Source: Gemmatimonadota bacterium (GTDB lineage: Bacteria > Gemmatimonadota > Gemmatimonadetes > Gemmatimonadales > Gemmatimonadaceae). From it: a stretch of 5,712 bases of DNA. How positions within the stretch are numbered: position 1 is the first letter of the stretch; each line of letters opens with the position of its first letter. The notes under the pieces are model-generated. The model was not told the DNA's origin. It saw nothing but the letters and a program-made list of their open reading frames with translations, and did not search any database. Below are positions 1 to 5,712 of the stretch, in pieces. A program made the translations under genes and the position numbers. The stretch covers positions 1-5,712 of the forward strand of contig CANJOX010000230.1 in assembly GCA_947475795.1 (NCBI GenBank), read 5' to 3'.

Positions 1-578
1 CGATCGGGCGTCTCCCGCGGGAGTGCGTAGTGACACGACCGCACAGTGAAAATGCGCTTCACCACGTTCAGCGCGCGCCGCATGCCTCCCACGTCGGTGT
101 ACGGGCCGAAATAGCGCGCCCCATCGTCCTGCAGCCGCCGCGTGACGATCACGCGCGGGAACGGCTCCTGCACGGTGACCTTGATGTACGGATACGACTT
201 ATCGTCGCGCAGCGCGATGTTGAAGCGTGGATGGTACTCCTTGATCAGCGTGGCTTCGAGAATCAGCGCGTGCGACTCGCTGGGCACCACGATCGTGTCG
301 AGGTGGCGCGCCTTGCGCATCAGCCCGCGCGTCTTCGGGCTGCTCAGGTGATCCTGTGCCCAGTAGCTCTTGACCCGCGAGCGCAGGCGCTTCGCCTTGC
401 CGACGTACAGGACGGCCCCATCCTCATCCTTCCAGAGGTAGACCCCCGGCGACTCGGGCAGGTGTGGCAGCTTCTGCGCGATACTCACCGGCATGCCGCG
501 GGCAATCGCCGCACTCGTCCAGTCGTCGTCGGGGAGCAGCAGCGCGTCACTGAGTCGCTGATCGTGCTCCGCACTCAT
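1..578 (-). CDS. uvrC: UvrC, excinuclease ABC subunit C (N-terminal part, truncated by window edge)
   Basis: UvrC makes the two incisions flanking a DNA lesion during nucleotide excision repair, after UvrA and UvrB have located it; it acts in the cytoplasm on DNA. The visible 192 codons contain the N-terminal GIY-YIG nuclease domain, which cuts on the 3' side: PGVY at residues 44-47, YVGKAK at 58-63, a basic helix with R64, R66 and R68, the likely catalytic Glu at E108 (LILEATLIK), the RDDKSYPYI block at 124-132, and FGPY at 157-160. The later UvrB-binding, RNase H-like and HhH regions lie beyond position 1, so a short Cho-type nuclease cannot be formally excluded. The chosen ATG (578-576) overlaps the murJ stop as ATGA. 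It leaves a longer N-terminus than E. coli UvrC; the ATG of M29 (494-492) would give the usual length, but it too lacks a Shine-Dalgarno sequence. The family call is very secure. Confidence 0.95.
   Translation of the reverse strand, partial: MSAEHDQRLSDALLLPDDDWTSAAIARGMPVSIAQKLPHLPESPGVYLWKDEDGAVLYVGKAKRLRSRVKSYWAQDHLSSPKTRGLMRKARHLDTIVVPSESHALILEATLIKEYHPRFNIALRDDKSYPYIKVTVQEPFPRVIVTRRLQDDGARYFGPYTDVGGMRRALNVVKRIFTVRSCHYALPRETPD
575..578 (-). other. ATGA stop/start overlap, murJ to uvrC
   Basis: The murJ stop TGA (577-575) shares bases with the proposed uvrC start ATG (578-576). The bases before it carry no purine-rich ribosome-binding site, so uvrC is probably translated by ribosomes that finish murJ. 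Coupling is inferred from the arrangement. Confidence 0.7.
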
Positions 579-2149
579 GTACGCGCACCGCGCACCGGAC
601 GGCGGAGCCACCGCGCCGCCTCAGCGGATCCCATCAGCCACGCCACGATCAGATAGGTGGCCGCGAACAACATCAGGACCGGCACGCCAGCAACACGCGG
701 GTGCGCACCGGGAACCCACCGCTGCACCACAAAGCGGCCGACCGTCCCGACCACGCCAGCGATCGCCGCCGCGGTGATGATACGTCGCGTCCCACGCCAC
801 ATCGCCGACGTGTACAGCGGGCCGAGACGCTGACGCAGCCCGCGAATCAGTAACGACAGGTTCACGTAGGAGCCCATGGCCGATCCGAGCGCCACCCCCG
901 CCGCCGCCATCGGCAGCGCGCGCAGGGGCAGCGCGATGGCCATCGAGACCAGCACCGACACCGTGAGGCTCGCCACGGAGGCGCGCAGTGGTGTGCGGTA
1001 GTCCTGCATGGCGTAGTACGCCGACCCCAGCAGCTTGACCGACCCGAAACTCACCAGGCCGACGGCATATGCCGCCAGAACCCAGTGCACCGCCTGCTGC
1101 TCGGCCCCGCCGAATCGACCGGCGCGGTAAAGAATCCCGACGCAATAATCGCCGAAGGCGATAAAGACGACCGCGCTGGGAACGATGTAAAACAGGATGC
1201 GCTGCCATCCACCGCGCAGGCGCTCCAGCAGGGCGGCAGAATCCGTGGCACCGGATTCGCGCGCGAACTCCGGCAGCGAGGCGGCAGCGACGGAGACGCC
1301 GAAGAGCGACACGGGCAGCAGCGCCAGCGTATTCGCGTAGGCCATGTTGGTGGCCGCCCCGCGCGGAAGGAACGACGCGATCTGTAGGTCGACGAAGCTC
1401 GAGATCTGCACGATCCCCAGCGCCGTTACCACCGGCAGCATGTTACCGAGGGTTTGCCCGACCCCCTCCGACGACCGATTCAGCGTTGGCCGTACGCGCC
1501 CTACGAGCCGGAACACCTCCGGCAACTGGGCGCCGATTTGCAGCACGGCACCACCCAGCGTCGCCCACGCGAGCCAGTAGGCCAACGTCATCGCGTCGCC
1601 GGCATGCCGACCCCACACGAGCAGCAACAAGATCTGCGCGATCGACCACAGGGCCGCACTGGCGTACGACCAGAAAAACCGGCGGTGTGAATTCTGGATT
1701 CCGAGGCACCATCCACTGATCACCATCAACCCGGTCATCGGGAACAGCACGCGAGTCACCCGCGTGGTCAGCGCGCGCGTGGGCTCATCGAAGCCCGGGG
1801 CCAACACGGCCGTCAGCGCCGGGGCCGCAGCAATCCCGGCCAGCGTGAGCAGCGATACCGCGACCAGCATCAACCCGAGCACGGCGTTCGCCAACGCACG
1901 CGCCGCCGACGGATCCTCTCGCCCTAGCAGGCGGCTGTACACTGGCACGAACGCCGCCGACAACGTCCCCTCCCCCAGCAGATTCCGCACGGCGTTGGGA
2001 ATCTTGAAGGCGGCGTTGTACGCGTCCGACGCCGCCCCCGATCCGAAGTAGTACGCGAACGCCGTGTTGCGCAGCAGTCCGACGAGGCGGCTGATCAGGA
2101 TACCGGCACCAACGACGAACGCCGAGCGTCCGCCTCCGGCCTCGCTCAT
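575..2149 (-). CDS. murJ: MurJ (MviN family), lipid II flippase
   Basis: MurJ moves lipid II, the lipid-linked peptidoglycan precursor, across the cytoplasmic membrane to the cell-wall polymerases. It belongs to the MOP exporter superfamily and normally has 14 membrane helices. The 524-residue product is close to E. coli MurJ (about 511). Family landmarks are clear: SRLVGLLRN at residues 20-28, with R21 and R27 matching E. coli R18 and R24; ASDAYNAAFKIPNAVRN at 40-56, with R55 matching R52; EGTLSAAFVPVYS at 60-72; LAPGF at 116-120; and the QISSFVDLQIASFLP helix at 248-262. Hydrophobic segments continue through to about residue 508. The position matching E. coli R270 is Thr here (YANT, 271-274), which is unusual. 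Start ATG 2149-2147 overlaps the bshC stop and has no Shine-Dalgarno sequence; the end overlaps the uvrC start. A different MOP flippase is unlikely given the N-terminal match. Confidence 0.95.
   Translation of the reverse strand: MSEAGGGRSAFVVGAGILISRLVGLLRNTAFAYYFGSGAASDAYNAAFKIPNAVRNLLGEGTLSAAFVPVYSRLLGREDPSAARALANAVLGLMLVAVSLLTLAGIAAAPALTAVLAPGFDEPTRALTTRVTRVLFPMTGLMVISGWCLGIQNSHRRFFWSYASAALWSIAQILLLLVWGRHAGDAMTLAYWLAWATLGGAVLQIGAQLPEVFRLVGRVRPTLNRSSEGVGQTLGNMLPVVTALGIVQISSFVDLQIASFLPRGAATNMAYANTLALLPVSLFGVSVAAASLPEFARESGATDSAALLERLRGGWQRILFYIVPSAVVFIAFGDYCVGILYRAGRFGGAEQQAVHWVLAAYAVGLVSFGSVKLLGSAYYAMQDYRTPLRASVASLTVSVLVSMAIALPLRALPMAAAGVALGSAMGSYVNLSLLIRGLRQRLGPLYTSAMWRGTRRIITAAAIAGVVGTVGRFVVQRWVPGAHPRVAGVPVLMLFAATYLIVAWLMGSAEAARWLRRPVRGART
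2146..2149 (-). other. ATGA stop/start overlap, bshC to murJ
   Basis: The bshC stop TGA (2148-2146) overlaps the murJ ATG (2149-2147) by two bases. The upstream bases are rich in C and hold no Shine-Dalgarno match, so reinitiation after bshC termination is the likely mode of murJ translation. Confidence 0.75.
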
Positions 2150-3777
2150 GACGCGGTGGGGGTACCGTGCACGAGCGCGTGGGCGTGCGGTCGCGCCGCG
2201 TCACGCATGCGCGCGAGCACGTCCACGCCAAATCGCGCCAGATACGGCATCAGATTCAGGACGCGCTCCGGCGACGCGCCCGACGGACGCAAGGACGCTC
2301 GTACAAAGGCAACCTCACGCATCGCCTCATGCGCGGAGCGCTTCACACCACCGAGCACACGGCGCTCGAAGGTGTCGATACGGTGCGTGAGGTCCCGCCG
2401 CAGCCCCGCGATCACGTCGGGATGCACCGGAGCCCCTGCCCCATCCACGCTGTCGGCCAGCGTCCGGAGTTGCGCGTCAATCGCGACACGCAGCCGCTCG
2501 AGCGTGTCGGTGATCCCCTCATCGAGCATCTGCCGTGCCACGTGCTTTTCAGCGGCGTGCGGATCGCGCAGCATGGTTTCGTTGAGTTCCAGGCGATCGA
2601 GCGCCCGGAACGCGTCGGCATCGAGGACTTCGCCGGACCAGCGTGGCGACACGACCGGCGCTTCGGCCCCCAGCGCATGCGCGATGGGGGCGATCTGCGC
2701 GAAGTACGCCAATTCGCCCGGACCGGCGAGGTACGTGAGCGTGGGGAGCAGCGCACGCTCGAGAACGGGGCGCAACAGCACGTTGGCACCCAATGTCCCG
2801 ACCTCCGCCTCGCGCGACGCCGCCACGGCACCCTCGAGTGGAATGCGCTCACGCACCCGTTCCACGCCATCCCCGTCCGAGCGAAGTCGCGTCCGGAACA
2901 CCAGCGACAAGCCGTCGATGAGGTCGACCTGCGGCACATGACCCGCCTCACCGATCGCCTGCGTCCTCGCGTGCAGCGCCTGCGCGACGGACGACGACGC
3001 GGCGAGTGCATGACGCAGGAACGGGTCGGCCGCGACCCGCACAGCCGGATGCGCGGCGTCGAGGACGGCGATGCCCATCGGCTCCAGCAGGGCACGCAGG
3101 AGCTGGACATACGCGGCGCCGACCGTGGCATGCGCCACGTACGCCGCATCGATCGCGTCAAGGACACTCGCCTGCGCCGCCGACCCACACGCCGACGCCA
3201 GAGCGGCGCGCGACTCCGTCAGGTCCCCGAGCGGGACATCCGCCATCGCGATGCCATCCGTCGCCGGGCCAGACATCGAGAGCGACTGCAGCCCGCGCGC
3301 GGTCGCCACGTGTGTCACGGCGGCTTCCATCCAATCGGCGTCGTCGCTGGCGGCCCAAAACACCGGCGCCACCGGACATCCGATCGCCTCCTCAAGCTCG
3401 TCGGCCAACGCCAGCGCGCTCATGGCCTTGCTCCACGTGTACTGCGGACCGCCGAACAACCCGGGCTGCTGTCCGGTGGTCACGACGACACCGCGGGCCG
3501 CCGCCCGCGCCAGACGATCGGCCGCCGCGCCCGTGGCCCCAAAGGCCGGCGCGAGCGGCGCCAGCCAATCGATGCCGCGCACGCCGTTCAACACATGCTC
3601 CGCTCGCGATCGCCACCCCGCCGCGGTGGCGGGGCGCGCGGCGTACCAATCGGCGCCGAGGTCACCGCGCTGCACCGCCTGAGACAGCGTACTGCCGCCC
3701 AACGGTGCACTGCGGACGATCACGCCGTCTACCGACATCGGAACCGACTCAAGAACAGTGTCACGACGGTTGCTCAC
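2146..3777 (-). CDS. bshC: BshC, putative cysteine-adding enzyme of bacillithiol biosynthesis
   Basis: BshC is assigned to the last step of bacillithiol synthesis, addition of cysteine to glucosaminyl-malate, in the cytoplasm. With the GTG start the product has 543 residues, against about 539 in Bacillus subtilis. Visible family features are VTTGQQPGLFGGPQYT (residues 99-114), PVFWAASDDADW (138-149), VLLRPVLERALLPTLTYLAGPGELAYF (333-359, the strongest signature), PVVSPR (374-379), a helical region likely to form the family's coiled coil (about 410-495), and PERVLNLMPYLARFG (503-517). The second motif is DDAD where B. subtilis has EDHD, so a conserved His is missing. The GTG start (3777-3775) overlaps the rlmH stop as GTGA. 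ATG at 3738-3736 is a serious alternative (530 residues), nearer the usual N-terminal length; ATG at 3867 would overlap rlmH by 94 nt and is unlikely. No bshA or bshB is in the window. Confidence 0.9.
   Translation of the reverse strand: MSNRRDTVLESVPMSVDGVIVRSAPLGGSTLSQAVQRGDLGADWYAARPATAAGWRSRAEHVLNGVRGIDWLAPLAPAFGATGAAADRLARAAARGVVVTTGQQPGLFGGPQYTWSKAMSALALADELEEAIGCPVAPVFWAASDDADWMEAAVTHVATARGLQSLSMSGPATDGIAMADVPLGDLTESRAALASACGSAAQASVLDAIDAAYVAHATVGAAYVQLLRALLEPMGIAVLDAAHPAVRVAADPFLRHALAASSSVAQALHARTQAIGEAGHVPQVDLIDGLSLVFRTRLRSDGDGVERVRERIPLEGAVAASREAEVGTLGANVLLRPVLERALLPTLTYLAGPGELAYFAQIAPIAHALGAEAPVVSPRWSGEVLDADAFRALDRLELNETMLRDPHAAEKHVARQMLDEGITDTLERLRVAIDAQLRTLADSVDGAGAPVHPDVIAGLRRDLTHRIDTFERRVLGGVKRSAHEAMREVAFVRASLRPSGASPERVLNLMPYLARFGVDVLARMRDAARPHAHALVHGTPTAS
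3611..3634 (-). repeat. GC-only inverted repeats able to form two alternative hairpins inside bshC
   Basis: Two perfect 7-bp inverted repeats overlap here. One pairs 3616-3622 with 3628-3634 around a 5-nt loop (all G-C pairs). The other pairs 3611-3617 with 3625-3631 around a 7-nt loop. They exclude each other. They fall early in bshC, over codons of an Ala/Arg/Pro-rich stretch, so they may simply reflect high GC. There is no T tract after them, so this is not a terminator. Confidence 0.4.
3774..3777 (-). other. GTGA stop/start overlap, rlmH to bshC
   Basis: The rlmH stop TGA (3776-3774) overlaps a GTG (3777-3775) that opens the bshC frame. A GAGGGG run ends about 13 nt before the GTG, too far for an ideal ribosome-binding site. 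The pattern repeats the ATGA overlaps of the next two junctions, which supports GTG as the bshC start, though ATG 3738-3736 remains possible. Confidence 0.5.
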
Positions 3778-4238
3778 TTGTGGTACGGTTCCCCTCGAAT
3801 GATGGTGCCCGCCCGGTACAACTGCTCGGAGAGCACCAGCCGCGCGACCTCGTGCGGCAACGTCCATGGCGCAAGCGACAAACGACGCACGGCCCGACGG
3901 CGGATCGCCTCACCGAGTCCATGCGCACCGCCGATCACGAGCGCGACGCTCCGCGCCTGTTCACGCTGGGCGTGCAGCCACTCGGCGAAGCGCGGCGACG
4001 CCATCGATTCGCCCCCCGGATCGCACGCCACCACCTGCGCATCCGCCGGAACCCGGTCGGCGAGTCGCTCGGCCTCCCGCTCCATCACGAGCGCCGGCGC
4101 CAACCCACGCCCCGACTCTTCCTTCACCTCGATCACGTCCAGCGGCCAGTAGCGCGCCGCGCGCGACTCGTAGTCCCGGATGGCATCGGCCAGCCCCGCG
4201 TGACGAGGCCGGCCGATCACCAGCAGCGAAATCCGCAT
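3774..4238 (-). CDS. rlmH: RlmH, 23S rRNA pseudouridine-1915 N3-methyltransferase
   Basis: RlmH methylates N3 of pseudouridine 1915 in helix 69 of 23S rRNA, using S-adenosylmethionine, as a late step on assembled 70S ribosomes. It is a small SPOUT (knotted) methyltransferase that works as a homodimer. The 154-residue length matches the family (E. coli 155). The cofactor and knot segments are present: CDPGGE at 72-77, VIGGAHGLGE at 101-110, and LSLAPWTLPHEVARLVLSEQLYRA at 120-143. The C-terminus IIRGEPYHK (146-154) keeps the conserved Tyr-His ending needed for rRNA recognition. Start ATG 4238-4236 gives the usual N-terminus (MRISLLVIG), and no upstream in-frame start competes. It lies 28 nt after gdh and its stop overlaps the bshC start. 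No Shine-Dalgarno sequence is evident in the 28-nt gap. The gene appears intact and the assignment is secure. Confidence 0.97.
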   Translation of the reverse strand: MRISLLVIGRPRHAGLADAIRDYESRAARYWPLDVIEVKEESGRGLAPALVMEREAERLADRVPADAQVVACDPGGESMASPRFAEWLHAQREQARSVALVIGGAHGLGEAIRRRAVRRLSLAPWTLPHEVARLVLSEQLYRAGTIIRGEPYHK

Positions 4239-4266
4239 GACACCGGACGCCGCGCCGGAGCAACGG

Positions 4267-5577
4267 TCACGCGTAGATGCCGCGCAGGCGATGCACGGTC
4301 GCGACCCGGCTGATCGACACCATGTACGCGGCCGTGCGCATGTTCACCCGATGCTGCTTCGACAGTGATAACACATCCTGAAAACTACGGGTCATGATTC
4401 CGCCGAGGCGCTCGTTCACGTCGGCCTCGGACCAGAAATAGCCCATGCGATCCTGCACCCACTCGAAGTACGACACCGTGACGCCGCCCGCGTTGGCCAG
4501 GATGTCGGGAATCACGAAAATCCCCTTGTCGTCGAGAATGGGATCCGCCGCCGCCGTCGTCGGTCCGTTCGCGCCCTCGCAGATCACCTTGGCGCGGATT
4601 CGCGCCGCATTCTTCGTCGTGATCACGTTCTCGAGCGCCGCCGGCACGAGCACATCCACCTCGAGGGTGAGCAGTTCGTCGGCGTCGATGACCTCGGCGC
4701 CGGTAAACCCCTCCAACGAGCGGTGCTGCTGGACATAGGCGATCGCCGCATCGACGTCGATCCCCTTCGCATTGTAGAACGAGCCCGCGCGATCGCCGAT
4801 GCCGATGATCTTGCACCCTTCCGCCGCCAGCAGCTTGGCTGCCGTCGATCCGACGTTGCCGAAGCCCTGCACCGCGACCGTGGCCCCTTTCATCGGCAGC
4901 CCGAGGTGCTGCATCGCTTCGCGCGTCACCAACATGCACCCGCGACCGGTCGCCTCACGGCGCCCCTGCGATCCACCCATCTCGATGGGCTTGCCCGTGA
5001 CGACGGCGTTCTCCGTACGCCCCACGTGCATCGAGTACGTGTCCATGACCCACGCCATCACGCGCTCGTTCGTATTCACATCCGGCGCCGGCACGTCGGT
5101 GTCGGGGCCGAGCAGCGAGATGATGCCCTTGGTGTACCGGCGCGTCACGCGCTCGAGTTCACCGACGCTCATCGTGAGCGGGTCGCAGATCACGCCGCCC
5201 TTCGCCCCACCGAACGGCAAATTGACGACGGCGCATTTCCACGTCATCCACGCGGCCAGCGCTTTCACCTCTTCGAGGTTGACCTTCATGTCGAAGCGGA
5301 TCCCGCCCTTCGCGGGGCCACGCGAGGTGTTGTACAGCACTCGGTACCCGGTGAACACCTCGACGTCGCCGTTGTCCAGCTGCACGGGAACGGAGACGAT
5401 CAGCTGCTTCTCCGGATTGCGGAGGATTTTATAAATGCCGGGCTCGAGATCGAGCAGCTCGGCGGCCCGATCGAAGCGCGACATCATCGCCTCGAAGGGG
5501 TTCTCTTCGTTGAGGAACCGGTCCTTGTCCGGGCGGACGATGCTGTCCGTCGGCAGGCGGAGAAGATCTTGTGCCAT
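4267..5577 (-). CDS. gdhA: Glutamate dehydrogenase (Glu/Leu/Phe/Val dehydrogenase family, hexameric type)
   Basis: This cytoplasmic enzyme interconverts glutamate with 2-oxoglutarate and ammonia using NAD(P), linking nitrogen assimilation to the TCA cycle. The 436-residue length fits the roughly 50 kDa subunit class. The N-terminal catalytic domain shows [10 protein letters not shown] (residues 87-96, K90), [17 protein letters not shown] (112-128, K114 and catalytic K126) and PAPDVNT (163-169, catalytic D166). The C-terminal Rossmann domain shows GFGNVG (238-243), then the acidic D262 followed by R263 after strand 2, AALENVI (313-319) and [12 protein letters not shown] (362-373, S369 in the substrate pocket). 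All expected catalytic residues are present, so it should be active. NAD versus NADP use is unclear because of the D262-R263 pair. ATG 5577-5575 gives a normal N-terminus ending in the [17 protein letters not shown] helix. The start is 12 nt after the preceding stop, with no ribosome-binding site. The symbol is generic; gdhB or rocG could equally apply. Confidence 0.96.
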   Translation of the reverse strand: MAQDLLRLPTDSIVRPDKDRFLNEENPFEAMMSRFDRAAELLDLEPGIYKILRNPEKQLIVSVPVQLDNGDVEVFTGYRVLYNTSRGPAKGGIRFDMKVNLEEVKALAAWMTWKCAVVNLPFGGAKGGVICDPLTMSVGELERVTRRYTKGIISLLGPDTDVPAPDVNTNERVMAWVMDTYSMHVGRTENAVVTGKPIEMGGSQGRREATGRGCMLVTREAMQHLGLPMKGATVAVQGFGNVGSTAAKLLAAEGCKIIGIGDRAGSFYNAKGIDVDAAIAYVQQHRSLEGFTGAEVIDADELLTLEVDVLVPAALENVITTKNAARIRAKVICEGANGPTTAAADPILDDKGIFVIPDILANAGGVTVSYFEWVQDRMGYFWSEADVNERLGGIMTRSFQDVLSLSKQHRVNMRTAAYMVSISRVATVHRLRGIYA

Positions 5578-5589
5578 GGCGCGAGGTAT

Positions 5590-5712
5590 TTAAGGCCGAC
5601 CGAAGCCGGCGGTGGGAACGGTGGCCCCGCGCGCCGACAGCACACGGGCAACTGCCTGCTCGAGTACCTCGGCGCCCTGCTCGACCACCACCGTCTGGGA
5701 AACATACCAAAG
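5590..5712 (-). CDS. C-terminal end of an unrecognised protein (partial, truncated by window edge)
   Basis: A minus-strand frame open from the window edge codes for 40 residues, beginning LWYVSQTVVVEQGAEVLEQA and ending in GFGRP, then TAA at 5592-5590. The third codon position is mostly G or C, as in the neighbouring genes, and the composition is balanced, with a likely amphipathic helix over about residues 10-28. It stops 12 nt before gdh on the same strand, matching the tight packing downstream. The two other minus-strand frames are also open here but run into gdh out of frame and give Arg- and Pro-rich products. I do not recognise the family and assign no function; the fragment is too short to do so. 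Confidence 0.5.
   Translation of the reverse strand, partial: LWYVSQTVVVEQGAEVLEQAVARVLSARGATVPTAGFGRP

Noticed and set aside
30..656. A plus-strand open frame of 208 codons across uvrC and the end of murJ.
   Set aside because: It runs antisense through the conserved GIY-YIG domain and its product has no recognisable domain or normal composition.
621..1208. A minus-strand open frame of 195 codons nested inside murJ.
   Set aside because: It is out of frame with MurJ over membrane helices and yields an Arg/Gly-rich product; a frame shadow.
2167..4152. A plus-strand open frame of 661 codons antisense to bshC and rlmH, and another of 435 codons at 3006-4313.
   Set aside because: Both lie opposite well-recognised genes, encode Arg-, Pro- and His-rich products without recognisable motifs, and are the expected mirror of high-GC codon usage.
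4239..4266. A possible hairpin between gdh and rlmH (two CCGG blocks), considered as a terminator.
   Set aside because: The stem is only 4 bp with an 8-nt loop and no T tract follows; it is too weak to end transcription.
1..5712. Mobile elements, CRISPR repeats, tRNA genes, attachment sites or a defence-type cassette.
   Set aside because: No transposase, direct-repeat array, tRNA-like fold or unexplained gap was seen; nearly all bases belong to recognised housekeeping genes with uniform composition.

Overview
The window is a compact, high-GC bacterial segment. Every supported gene lies on the minus strand, so the reading order runs from position 5712 down to 1. In that order it holds: the tail of an unrecognised gene (5712-5590), a hexameric-type glutamate dehydrogenase (5577-4267), RlmH, a 23S rRNA pseudouridine methyltransferase (4238-3774), BshC, the putative last enzyme of bacillithiol synthesis (about 3777-2146), MurJ, the lipid II flippase (2149-575), and the first 192 codons of UvrC, the excision-repair nuclease subunit (578-1, cut by the window edge).

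The genes are packed like a single transcription unit. The unknown gene and gdh are separated by 12 nt, and gdh and rlmH by 28 nt. rlmH/bshC, bshC/murJ and murJ/uvrC each share a 4-nt stop/start overlap (GTGA, ATGA, ATGA). No start carries a convincing Shine-Dalgarno sequence, which fits translation by coupling from the gene before. I see no intrinsic terminator, RNA gene, mobile element, CRISPR array or long non-coding stretch.

The products belong to separate housekeeping tasks: nitrogen/carbon balance (Gdh), ribosome maturation (RlmH), low-molecular-weight thiol synthesis (BshC), cell-wall precursor export (MurJ) and DNA repair (UvrC). Their linkage therefore looks like a growth-related operon and not a dedicated pathway. 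The other bacillithiol genes (bshA, bshB) are not in the window.

The organism is a high-GC bacterium that makes peptidoglycan and probably bacillithiol or a related thiol. Gemmatimonadota is my best guess, with Acidobacteriota or a Deinococcus-like lineage as alternatives. This is an inference from GC content, protein style and the presence of bshC, not a demonstrated assignment.

I found no new system. The observations most worth checking are family-level substitutions at positions usually treated as functional: MurJ has Thr where E. coli has Arg270, and BshC has Ala where the EDHDF-type motif has His. The chain of SD-less overlapping starts and a possible leaderless start for gdh also deserve a look.
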